Position numbers and translations under genes: made by a program
Assembly: GCF_004214935.1 (NCBI RefSeq)
Contig: NZ_SFCC01000001.1
Coordinates: 1-64,000, forward strand
Source of the DNA: Amycolatopsis suaedae
GTDB lineage: Bacteria; Actinomycetota; Actinomycetes; Mycobacteriales; Pseudonocardiaceae
Length of the DNA stretch: 64,000 nt
Reading direction: 5' to 3'
The notes under the pieces: generated by a model
Databases searched by the model: none
The model's input: only the letters and a program-made list of their open reading frames with translations
What the model was told of the DNA's origin: nothing
Shown: one piece after another, positions 1 to 6,561 of the stretch
Position numbering within the stretch: position 1 is the first letter of the stretch
How the letters are laid out: each line of letters opens with the position of its first letter

Positions 1-66
1 TTCGCAGTTGAGGGTGTAGTCCGGTCGGCGCGTCGGTGGCCGGGTAGGGGTCGAGGTCTCCCGAGG

Positions 67-395
67 ATGGAGGTGACCGCGATCCGCTCCTTCAGCAGGT
101 CCATCTATGATCTCGGGCTCGAAGTGCTCGGGCAGTGGTTGGAGCCCGATCGGGCGATTCTCCGGTGCCGGGTTGTCGAGCCCGTCAGATGGTGTCGTCG
201 CTGCGGATGCCAGGGCGCGGCCAGGGACACGGTGGTCCGGCGGTTGGCGCACGAGCCGTTCGGGTGGCGGCGCACGGTGTTGGAGGTCAGCCTCCGCCGA
301 TACCGGTTGCACCGGGTGCAGTCACGTGTGGCGCCAGGACACGTCGCGGGCCGCCGAACCGCGGGCGACGCTGTCGCGACGTGGGGTTGGTGTTG
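67..395 (+). pseudogene. ISL3-family transposase, N-terminal fragment (frameshifted)
   Basis: This is a remnant of the zinc-finger head of an ISL3-type transposase, which would bind the ends of its insertion sequence. One frame from 67 reads through CxxC (WCRRCG), then HEPFGWRR and LEVSLRRYR. At about 306-308 the reading shifts by one base into a frame carrying CTGCSHVWRQDTSRAAEPRA, the second CxxC and the conserved continuation of ISL3 proteins. The DDE catalytic core is absent, because after about position 395 the sequence matches a different family. The result is a short, frameshifted and truncated relic. No terminal inverted repeat was recognised, and the left end of the element lies outside the window. 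Family assignment rests on motif memory, not on a search. Confidence 0.6.
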
Positions 396-731
396 CCTGC
401 GGGGATCGTCTGGTGGGCGTAGCGGTCGCGGGTCGCCCGGTCGCTCGTCATCTCGATGACCGCCTCACGGTCGAGGTGACGCGTACGTGCACTGATGGCA
501 CGCGGAACGCGAATAGTGCGTTGTATGGCGCGGTCTGGCGTGCGGCCCGGGGGATGGGTTACCGCAGGTTGATCACGTACACCCAGGCAGGTGAATCCGG
601 GGCAAGCCTGCGCGCCGCTGGGCTGATTCCTGTCAGCTCGCTTGCCCCTCGACGTGGGTGGCACACGCCCAGCCGGCCGCGGCGGTCGCACGGGGCTGAT
701 GGTGTTGCTCGGGTGCGGTGGGAGATCTGGG
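386..731 (+). pseudogene. XF1762-family protein fragment
   Basis: One reading frame holds motifs I associate with the XF1762 family of small phage- and plasmid-associated proteins of unknown function: GDRLVGVAVAGRPVARHLDD, then LTVEVTRTCTDGTRNANS, ALYGAVWRAARGMGYRRLIT, YTQAGESGASLRAAG and RRGWHTPSRPR, ending in VRWEIW. The N-terminal third of the usual protein is missing. The frame runs directly out of the upstream transposase fragment with no plausible start of its own, so it is probably not expressed as a normal product. Such genes are common cargo of actinomycete integrative elements, which fits the integrase downstream. Confidence 0.6.
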
Positions 732-818
732 CGGGCGATCACGGTTGTGTTCCAGCTGTTTCAGCTGGTACAGCTGCCAATCGAGACCATCCGAACCGGT
801 CCTGAGCCAACGAGAGCC

Positions 819-1220
819 GTGGCACAGCACCGGGACCAGAGCCTGGCTCAGGCGTTACGGGAGCTGGCTGACGCCGTGCGGTCGCTCGCGGCCGAGCGGA
901 CGCGCGATCCGGACGCTCTGCTGACAGCGGAGCAGGTGGGGGAGTTGCTGGCCATTCCCGCGCGGACGGTGAAGGACCGAGCCGCGGCAGGGGCGCTGCC
1001 GCATCGGCGGTTCGGCAAGCACTACCGGTTCAGTCGGCAGGACGTGGTCGAGATCGTTCGTCTCGCGAGCCACGGCGGCGAGACGGCAGGTCTGTGGCAT
1101 ACGGTCAGCGAGACCATGACGGGAAGGACGGCTGGCGTGCCCGGTACAAGCGTCCGGATGGGACGTGGGGCAGCCGGTCGGGCTTCTCTTCGGAGAAGGC
1201 CGCCGAGGAATGGGTTCTGA
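819..1220 (+). CDS. Excisionase-like helix-turn-helix protein
   Basis: Likely the excisionase (DNA-bending accessory factor for excision) of the decayed integrative element. The recognisable part is a MerR/AlpA-type winged helix at about residues 28-82 (LLTAEQVGELLAIPARTVKD, ALPHRRFGKHYRFSRQDVVE). The preceding residues look like a short helical leader (LAQALRELADAVRSLAAE). I take the GTG at 819 as start because the upstream part of the open frame overlaps the XF1762 relic and is low-complexity. The tail after about 1075 overlaps the first codons of the integrase in another frame and looks like non-native read-through, so the original stop may have been lost. The order excisionase then integrase, with overlap, is typical of pSAM2-type elements. 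Confidence 0.6.
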   Translation: MAQHRDQSLAQALRELADAVRSLAAERTRDPDALLTAEQVGELLAIPARTVKDRAAAGALPHRRFGKHYRFSRQDVVEIVRLASHGGETAGLWHTVSETMTGRTAGVPGTSVRMGRGAAGRASLRRRPPRNGF

Positions 1221-2428
1221 GCAGGAGGCGCTGATCCGGCGGAACATGTGGATCGATCCCCGAGACGCCGAGACCGGGTTCGAGACCTTCGCGGAGGAAT
1301 GGTTCGAGGCGCTTGCGCCTCGGCTCGAACCGAGCACGGTGGCGAAGTATCGGTCCTATCTGGACAACCATCTGCTGCCGCAGTGGTCGGCGTGGCCGAT
1401 GATCGGCATCTTCAACGGCTACGTGGAGATCGAGAAGTGGCTGTCCGAGTTGCATGAGGACTACACCGACACCACGGTGGCCTCGATCTTCGCCGCCTTT
1501 TTCCACCATCCTGAACGCCGGAGTGAAAGCACGGTTGATTCCGGCCAACCCCTGCTACGGGATACGGGTCACCTCCGGTGCGTTCGAGACCGAGCGTCTG
1601 GTGGCACAGCCCGTGCAGGCGTTGCGTGCCGCGATGCGGCTGTACGAAGCCGGTCTGGGCCTCGGCGGCTTCGTGTTGTGCCTGGCGGACTTCTATACCG
1701 GGGGCCGATGGGGTGAACTCGTGGGGCAGCAGCGGCACGAGTACGACGCCGAGCGCCGAGCCATCGCGATCCGCCAGCTGCTGAAGGAGATCGCTGGCCG
1801 GCTGCTCAAGGGCGGCCGCTTGGCAGCGGGGGATGCCGGTGGCGCCGAGCAGGTGCCGCCGCGGCGGCACCGGGGCAAGAAGGGACGGACGAAGACGCCG
1901 GCGGGACAGCGGTGGGTAGAGCTACCGCCGAGCATCGCGGTGTTCTACGAGGAACTGCTGGACAGTCACCGCCATCCGTTCGTGTTCTGCACACCGGAGG
2001 GCAAGCCCTGGCGGCGGTCGAACTTCCGGCAGCGATACTGGCGCCCGGCCTGGGACGGGACGAACCCGGACAACCCGAGTGCTGTGGATCACACCCCGGC
2101 AATCCTGCCGTGGATCACCTTCCACGAAGGGCGGCACAGCCACACCACCTGGCTGACCGAGGACGGGATCCCGGAAGTAGCCCGCCGGGCACGGCTGGGC
2201 CAGAAGATGAAGGGCATGGCCCGGGTCTACGACCACGTGACCCCGGCGATGCTCAGCCAGATCATCCAGGCCCTGGAAGTCCGCTGGCTCGGCTCGCTAG
2301 CGGTGCTGTCTGCGGCGGAACGGGCCCGGCTGGCGTCGTGGTTTCCGCATCTGCGGGCCTCGTTCGACCAGTTGTCAGAACGGGGCGATCAGAAGGCCAT
2401 CGCCATTTCATCGCCATTTCAGCAGTGA
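1094..2428 (+). pseudogene. Tyrosine recombinase / integrase, two frameshifts
   Basis: A phage-type integrase that would recombine an element into the adjacent tRNA gene. A GTG at 1094 opens a frame reading DGKDGWRARYKRPDGTWGSR and GFSSEKAAEEWVL, the N-terminal arm-binding domain. It then stops at 1234. The next part (EALIRRNMWIDPRDAETGF to TVASIFAAF) lies in another frame, and the rest (STILNAGVKARLIPANPCYG to the stop at 2428) in a third. The shifts fall near 1215-1222 and at a T5 run near 1499-1503. Catalytic residues remain visible: Arg in GGRWGEL, the HxxR box as HEGRHSH, and Tyr in RVYDHV. The LGH motif is LGQ. The gene is probably dead, although an assembly error at the T run cannot be excluded. 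Confidence 0.8.
2399..2420 (+). repeat. Tandem 11-bp duplication at the integrase 3' end
   Basis: ATCGCCATTTC occurs twice head to tail immediately before the integrase stop codon. It adds a few codons to the C-terminus. It may be slippage or a trace of an old recombination event next to the attachment site. Confidence 0.7.
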
Positions 2429-2458
2429 GGCCCTGTCCTCGTGAGTGAGAACAGGGCC
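2429..2458 (+). terminator. Hairpin after the integrase, possible terminator
   Basis: An 8-bp perfect stem (GGCCCTGT / ACAGGGCC) with a 14-base loop directly follows the integrase stop. There is no T-tract, so it would be a weak or factor-assisted terminator. Confidence 0.5.
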
Positions 2459-2480
2459 GCTGACCTGGTAAAACAGGTGG

Positions 2481-2527
2481 TGCGCGATACTGGGATTGAA
2501 CCAGTGACCTCTACCGTGTCAAGGTAG
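2481..2527. other. Presumed attachment site (att) in the tRNA-Val 3' half
   Basis: The integrase relic ends about 50 bases from the 3' end of tRNA-Val(GAC). In pSAM2-type and phage integrations the 3' part of a tRNA gene is rebuilt by the element, so the crossover core should lie in this T-arm to anticodon segment. The matching second att copy would be to the left of the window and was not seen. This is inference from arrangement only. Confidence 0.45.
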
Positions 2528-2552
2528 CGCTCTCCCGCTGAGCTAATCGCGC
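2481..2552 (-). tRNA. tRNA-Val (anticodon GAC)
   Basis: The minus strand folds as a complete 72-base tRNA: acceptor stem GCGCGAT with ATCGCGC plus discriminator A, D-arm AGCTCAGCGGGAGAGC, anticodon arm CTACC-TTGACAC-GGTAG (GAC, reading GUC/GUU valine codons) and T-arm CTGGTTCAATCCCAG. CCA is not encoded. It is the last gene of a Gly-Cys-Val series. Its 3' end faces the integrase relic, so it is the presumed integration target. It is close in sequence to the tRNA-Val(CAC) at 3654. Confidence 0.95.
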
Positions 2553-2553
2553 G

Positions 2554-2624
2554 AGGTGGAGACGGGATTCGAACCCGTGTACACGGCTTTGCAGGCCGTT
2601 GCCTCGCCTCTCGGCCACTCCACC
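2554..2624 (-). tRNA. tRNA-Cys (anticodon GCA)
   Basis: The minus strand folds as a 71-base tRNA with acceptor GGTGGAG / CTCCACC, anticodon arm ACGGC-CTGCAAA-GCCGT (GCA, cysteine) and T-arm CGGGTTCGAATCCCG. It sits one base from tRNA-Val(GAC) and 25 bases from tRNA-Gly, so the three are probably processed from one transcript. Confidence 0.95.
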
Positions 2625-2649
2625 GTGTCGGACCCGAGTAGGCCCTCCG

Positions 2650-2722
2650 AGCGGATGACGGGATTCGAACCCGCGACCCTCACCTTGGCAAGGTGATGCG
2701 CTACCAGCTGCGCTACATCCGC
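2650..2722 (-). tRNA. tRNA-Gly (anticodon GCC)
   Basis: The minus strand folds as a 73-base tRNA: acceptor GCGGATG / CATCCGC, D-arm GCGCAGCTGGTAGCGC, anticodon arm CACCT-TGCCA-AGGTG (GCC, glycine) and T-arm CGGGTTCGAATCCCG. It is the promoter-proximal gene of the Gly-Cys-Val series. Confidence 0.95.
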
Positions 2723-2764
2723 ACTCCCACTTGGCCGGTGATCCCGTCCCCGTGGTGTGGCAAA

Positions 2765-2770
2765 ACTGTA
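2765..2770 (-). promoter_or_regulatory. Putative -10 element of the tRNA-Gly-Cys-Val promoter
   Basis: On the minus strand GGGTCCGATACAGTTTT lies 43 bases before tRNA-Gly. TACAGT resembles a -10 box. The same context, GGGTCCGCTACAGTT, precedes the tRNA-Val(CAC) gene at 3630, which supports a real shared promoter element. Confidence 0.45.
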
Positions 2771-2828
2771 TCGGACCCCGAAAACGGCGCTGACACCGGG
2801 GTGGCCACTCGGTGTCGCAGCGCTGTCA

Positions 2829-3254
2829 TCAGCTCAAATCGTTGGGGATGAGGTGGGTCAGCGCGTCGTCGACGTCGACCCACAGGTGCTCGTTGCCCGG
2901 CAGCACGACGTCGTAGGTGCGGTCGAGGAAGTCGGCGAGCTCCTGGGCGGAGGCCTCGAACATGGCGTGCCCGGACGGCGAGTTCAGCTCGATGAGCACG
3001 GACTCGGGGTCCTCCACCGACGGCCGGATGCGAACGTCCCCGTCGCCGGCTTCGGCCAGCAGGCCGTCGGCGAGCAGGTCACGTGCGTACACCCATTCCA
3101 CCCAGCCGGCGCGGCCGGTGCGGAAGGCCGCCACGACGGCATAGGGGTCGCGGGTGTCGTAGCGCAGCTCCACCTTCACCGGGACTGCGGGAGTCCGCGG
3201 CGCCAGCAGGTCGAAGACCGCCGTCGAGCGGAGCGTCACGTGATCGTTTCGCAT
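2829..3254 (-). CDS. ssgB: SsgA/SsgB-family sporulation and cell division regulator
   Basis: A small cytoplasmic protein (about 141 residues) of the actinomycete SsgA-like family. SsgB in Streptomyces recruits FtsZ to future septum sites during sporulation. The family signature is clear: VELRYDTRDPYAVVAAFRTG, WVEWVYARDLLADGL, GDGDVRIRPS and ALTHLIP near the C-terminus. I start at the ATG at 3254, preceded by AAGGG with seven bases of spacing. A GTG five codons upstream is possible. It stands alone between tRNA genes. The close fit to the short SsgB form makes a direct role in septation likely, but which SsgA-like paralogue it is remains inferred. Confidence 0.85.
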   Translation of the reverse strand: MRNDHVTLRSTAVFDLLAPRTPAVPVKVELRYDTRDPYAVVAAFRTGRAGWVEWVYARDLLADGLLAEAGDGDVRIRPSVEDPESVLIELNSPSGHAMFEASAQELADFLDRTYDVVLPGNEHLWVDVDDALTHLIPNDLS

Positions 3255-3629
3255 CGTCGTACCCTTCACTCCTCTCCCGGTCCATGGTGACCGAGTTGCG
3301 ACGGTGAGACGTAGGAAGCCGCCCGGTCGCTCGCGGTTTCGCCGAAGATCACCCGTACGGGGTCACGCGGCGCGCGCCCCATCTTCACCCCCGGTGCGCC
3401 CGGCCCCGCGACCGCCCCTCGTGTGATCGCCTTCGTGTACATACTGCTCGGTTTCCCCTCATGGCGATAGCACTGTCCCGCGAATGTCGGACGCGAAAAG
3501 CACGTCACCCGAATGCCAGCCGCGGGCCACAGCCCGCGCCACCACGCGGTTGTTCGGTCCGTGTCCGTCAGTGCGCGGACCGTGGTCGCCGGGGGGGACC
3601 CCCTGTGTGAGCCCCTCCGGCGGGTCCGC
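3255..3629. other. Intergenic region without a gene
   Basis: It separates divergent ssgB and tRNA-Val(CAC) and should hold both promoters. No open frame with coding character, no tRNA and no repeat was recognised. A TACATACTG stretch near 3438 is a possible ssgB promoter, but this is weak. Confidence 0.5.
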
Positions 3630-3635
3630 TACAGT
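3630..3635 (+). promoter_or_regulatory. Putative -10 element of tRNA-Val(CAC)
   Basis: TACAGT within GGGTCCGCTACAGTTCT lies 18 bases before the tRNA start. The surrounding bases match those upstream of the tRNA-Gly series at 2765 on the other strand. Confidence 0.45.
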
Positions 3636-3653
3636 TCTCCACACACCGCGAGG

Positions 3654-3725
3654 GGGCGATTAGCTCAGCGGGAGAGCGCTTCGTTCACACCGAAGAGGTC
3701 ACTGGTTCGATCCCAGTATCGCCCA
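3654..3725 (+). tRNA. tRNA-Val (anticodon CAC)
   Basis: A 72-base tRNA with acceptor GGGCGAT / ATCGCCC, D-arm AGCTCAGCGGGAGAGC, anticodon arm CTTCG-TTCACAC-CGAAG (CAC, reading GUG) and T-arm CTGGTTCGATCCCAG. D- and T-arms are almost identical to those of tRNA-Val(GAC) at 2481. CCA is not encoded. A strong terminator follows. Confidence 0.95.
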
Positions 3726-3732
3726 CGCACGA

Positions 3733-3764
3733 CGACCCCGGCCAATCACCGGGGTCGTTTTGTG
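3733..3764 (+). terminator. Rho-independent terminator after tRNA-Val(CAC)
   Basis: A perfect 9-bp stem CGACCCCGG / CCGGGGTCG with a 7-base loop is followed by TTTTGTGTT. It begins eight bases after the tRNA end. Confidence 0.85.
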
Positions 3765-3765
3765 T

Positions 3766-4254
3766 TCAGGCTCATTCTCACCGACCCGTCTGGGGGATAG
3801 GCGAGGTCTCAGGTCGGCCACGCCGCCGGTGTGGCCCCGCTCACCCGGCGCCGGTGGGCCGGTGGCCGGTTCCGGCCGATCGTCCATTGCGGACCGTCCG
3901 CGGTGCTCCACAGTGGACGGTCCGGTGCCGGGTTCGCGCAGATCGGACGTGAGGGGCGGCGGCAATTCTGCCGTGTCATCCCGCGTGACCCATTTTCCGA
4001 CTACCTAACGTAATGGTCGGGCGCCGGGTAACCTCACGCTTTGTCATCTTGCCGTTATCTTTACCGTGTTCACTCCTGCATTCTGCGTAGTCGACGCTCG
4101 TGCATACCTCGTGTAACAGCCTTTCGAGGGTGACCGATACCACGGCCGGACGTCACCCGAATGGTCACGCAGCGTCGATCAACGTTCGTCACTCTCCGGA
4201 GTCGTCTGCCAGTTCTTCCCCGCGTTGCCCGTGTTCCAATGCGCTGGAGGTCTG
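3766..4254. other. Intergenic region upstream of the sugar-phosphate transferase
   Basis: No gene recognised. The part from about 4000 to 4110 is visibly less GC-rich than its surroundings (for example GTTATCTTTACCGTGTTCAC), as expected of a promoter region for the downstream gene. No operator or RNA motif was recognised. Confidence 0.5.
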
Positions 4255-5727
4255 ATGGAAGAGTCGGTGCGCGCCCGCCCGCTGCCCGCGCGCGACAGCC
4301 GTCCCGGGGGGACGGTCCGTGCGACGGCGCGGGTTCCGGCGACCGACTGGGAGCGTGGCTACCGCGCCTGGGTGGTCACCAGTGACCTCGCCGCGACCGT
4401 CGTCGTCGTGCTGCTGGGCGCGGCCGTCGTCGGCTGGCTGGGCTGGCGCACCTCGGCCAGCTGGGTGCTTGCCGCCGGGACCGTCCTGGCCGTCGCCTGC
4501 GCGCTGGCGGCCGGCCGGGCCTGGAACAAGCGGGTACTGGGGGAGGGTGCCGAGGAGTTCCGCAGGCTGGGCCGCGGCCTGTTCTCCGCCGGAGTGCTGG
4601 TCGGCCTGGCCGGGCTGCTCACCGGCGCGCTGGCCGTGCAGCCGTGGGTGTTCGTCGTGATCCCGGCGATCGGCCTGGTGGCCTTCCCGCAGCGGTACGT
4701 CCTGCGCAGGCTGCTGCACCGCGCGCGCCGCCGCGGCGGTTGCCTGCTGCCGGTGATGGCGGCGGGCAGCCCGGACAGCGTGCGCGACCTGATCACCCGC
4801 GCCCGCGGGGCCTCGCACGTGGGCTGGCGGGTCGAGGCGGTGTGCACCGCGGACGGCGCGGCAGGCGAGGTGGGCGGGGTGCCGGTCGTCGGCGGGCTGG
4901 CGGAGCTGGCCGACCACGTCCGCCGCGGCGGCTACCGCGTCGTTGCCATCACGTCGGATCCGTACTGGACGCCGGAACGGTTGCGGCGGCTGGCCTGGGA
5001 CCTGGAGGGCACCGAGGCGGAGATGGTCGTCGCGCCGGTGCTGATGGAGGTCGCCGGCCCGCGGCTGAACGTCTCCGGCGTTCTCGGCATGCCGCTGCTG
5101 CGGGTGGCCGCGCCGACGTTCACCGGCGGGCGCAGGCTGGTCAAGGAGATCGTCGACCGGGTCGCCTCGGCCGCGCTGCTGATCGCGCTGTCGCCGCTGC
5201 TGATCGTCATCGCGCTCGCCGTGCGGGTGACCAGTGCCGGGCCGGTGATCTACCGCCAGCGCCGCGTGGGCAGGGCGGGCCAGACGTTCACCATGTACAA
5301 GTTCCGCACCATGGTCGCCGACGCCGACCGGGTGCGGGCGGCGCTGCGGGAGTCCAACGAGGGCGCCGGTCCGCTGTTCAAGCTGCGCAGGGATCCCCGG
5401 GTCACCCGGGTCGGCGGCCTGCTGCGGCGCTACTCGCTCGACGAGCTGCCCCAGCTCTGCAACGTCCTGACCGGCCGGATGTCGCTGGTCGGCCCGCGGC
5501 CGCCGCTGCCGGAGGAGACCGAGGCCTACGCGCCGGAGGTGCGCAGGCGGCTGCTGGTCAAGCCGGGGCTGACCGGGCTGTGGCAGGTGAGCGGGCGCAG
5601 CGACCTCAGCTGGGACGAGAGCGTGCGGCTGGACCTGCGGTACGTGGAGGACTGGTCGCTGGCCCTGGACGTGGTGATCCTGTGGAAGACGGCGCGGGCG
5701 GTTCTCGGCGGGGCGGGCGCGTACTGA
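4255..5727 (+). CDS. Exopolysaccharide polyprenyl glycosylphosphotransferase
   Basis: A membrane enzyme of the WbaP/CpsE type that transfers a sugar-1-phosphate from a nucleotide sugar to undecaprenyl phosphate, the first step of exopolysaccharide assembly. The N-terminal half carries about four hydrophobic segments (near residues 38-62, 69-88, 108-127 and 130-143) and a CoA-binding-like fold (VMAAGSPDSVRDL, GVPVVGGLAELADHV). A further membrane helix near 305-325 precedes the catalytic domain with IYRQRRVGRAG, MYKFRTM, RYSLDELPQL, SLVGPRPPLPEE and KPGLTGLWQVSGRS. The start is the ATG at 4255 behind GGAGG. No other polysaccharide genes are adjacent, so its product is unknown. Length (490) is normal for the family. 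Confidence 0.93.
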   Translation: MEESVRARPLPARDSRPGGTVRATARVPATDWERGYRAWVVTSDLAATVVVVLLGAAVVGWLGWRTSASWVLAAGTVLAVACALAAGRAWNKRVLGEGAEEFRRLGRGLFSAGVLVGLAGLLTGALAVQPWVFVVIPAIGLVAFPQRYVLRRLLHRARRRGGCLLPVMAAGSPDSVRDLITRARGASHVGWRVEAVCTADGAAGEVGGVPVVGGLAELADHVRRGGYRVVAITSDPYWTPERLRRLAWDLEGTEAEMVVAPVLMEVAGPRLNVSGVLGMPLLRVAAPTFTGGRRLVKEIVDRVASAALLIALSPLLIVIALAVRVTSAGPVIYRQRRVGRAGQTFTMYKFRTMVADADRVRAALRESNEGAGPLFKLRRDPRVTRVGGLLRRYSLDELPQLCNVLTGRMSLVGPRPPLPEETEAYAPEVRRRLLVKPGLTGLWQVSGRSDLSWDESVRLDLRYVEDWSLALDVVILWKTARAVLGGAGAY

Positions 5728-5755
5728 GCGTGTGACTCACGACACCCGGCAAAGT

Positions 5756-5786
5756 GGTTGAGAGCGAAATTATCAAGCGCTCAACC
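5756..5786. promoter_or_regulatory. Inverted repeat, putative MarR operator before the nitroreductase
   Basis: GGTTGAGAGC and GCGCTCAACC form 10-bp arms (one mismatch) separated by 11 bases, 46 bases before the nitroreductase start. The half-site GGTTGAGNGC is the same as in the palindromes at 9775 and 9809 in the marR/yceI interval, so one MarR-type regulator may bind all three. Confidence 0.6.
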
Positions 5787-5831
5787 ATGTTGGGTCGAGG
5801 TGGAGTGACCCCACACGAAAGGACGCCCGTT

Positions 5832-6455
5832 GTGACTTCCTCGACCATCGACCCGGCCGCCACCCAGGACCTCCAGCTGCCCCCCGAGGTGCAGGATCTG
5901 CTGTTCCGCGAGGCGCGCACGGCGAACACGTTCAGCCCCGAGCCGGTCAGTGACGAGCAGGTCCGGGCCATCTACGAGCTGGTCAAGTGGGCGCCGACGT
6001 CGATGAACACCCAGCCGCTGCGGGCACTGGTGGTCCGCACCGACGAGGCACGCGAGCGCCTGCTGAAGCACATGGCCGACGGCAACCGCGCCAAGACCGC
6101 CGCCGCGCCGCTGACCGTGGTGCTCGCCTTCGACGCCGACTTCCACGAGAACCTGCCCCGGCTGTTCCCGCACGCGCCGGGCGCGAAGGACTACTTCGCC
6201 GACCCCGAGCCGCGCACCGACGCCGCACGCCTCAACGCGCTGCTGCAGGTCGGCTACTTCATCATCGGCGTGCGGGCCGCGGGCCTGGCCGCCGGCCCGA
6301 TGACCGGGTTCGACGCCGACGGGCTGGACGCCGAGTTCTTCGGCGGCACCACCTGGCGCTCGCTCGTGGTGATCAACATCGGCAAGCCCGGTGAGGGTGC
6401 CTGGTTCGACCGGCTGCCCCGGCTGGACTACGACGAGGTCGTGACCGTCGCCTGA
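5832..6455 (+). CDS. Malonic semialdehyde reductase / RutE-type nitroreductase
   Basis: A flavin-dependent NAD(P)H oxidoreductase of the HadB/RutE branch of the nitroreductase family, typically a homodimer with FMN reducing malonic semialdehyde, nitro compounds or quinones. Motifs: REARTANTFSPEPVSDEQV, ELVKWAPTSMNTQPLRALVV (FMN phosphate contacts), then GYFIIGVRAAGLAAGPMTGF and WRSLVVINIGKPGEGAWFDR. The GTG at 5832 is chosen because AAAGGA precedes it and the residues upstream overlap the operator. About 207 residues, usual for the family. The other rut genes are absent, so the substrate is unknown. The MarR-like operator suggests induction by an aromatic or electrophilic compound. Confidence 0.85.
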   Translation: MTSSTIDPAATQDLQLPPEVQDLLFREARTANTFSPEPVSDEQVRAIYELVKWAPTSMNTQPLRALVVRTDEARERLLKHMADGNRAKTAAAPLTVVLAFDADFHENLPRLFPHAPGAKDYFADPEPRTDAARLNALLQVGYFIIGVRAAGLAAGPMTGFDADGLDAEFFGGTTWRSLVVINIGKPGEGAWFDRLPRLDYDEVVTVA

Positions 6456-6561
6456 GGGCCGCGGGCGGCGACGGCTGGGGGAAGCGGGCGCGAGGCACTC
6501 ATCGGGTGACGGATAGCATCACCGGAGTCAGTCCAGACCAGTGTGATCCGAGGAGCCAGCC

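Noticed and set aside
1094-2428. Programmed frameshifting in the integrase
   Set aside because: There are two shifts in different contexts, with no slippery heptamer plus pseudoknot seen. Decay or sequence error is simpler.
6456-6561. T-box riboswitch before thrS
   Set aside because: The interval is only about 100 bases and lacks the T-box sequence and a terminator.
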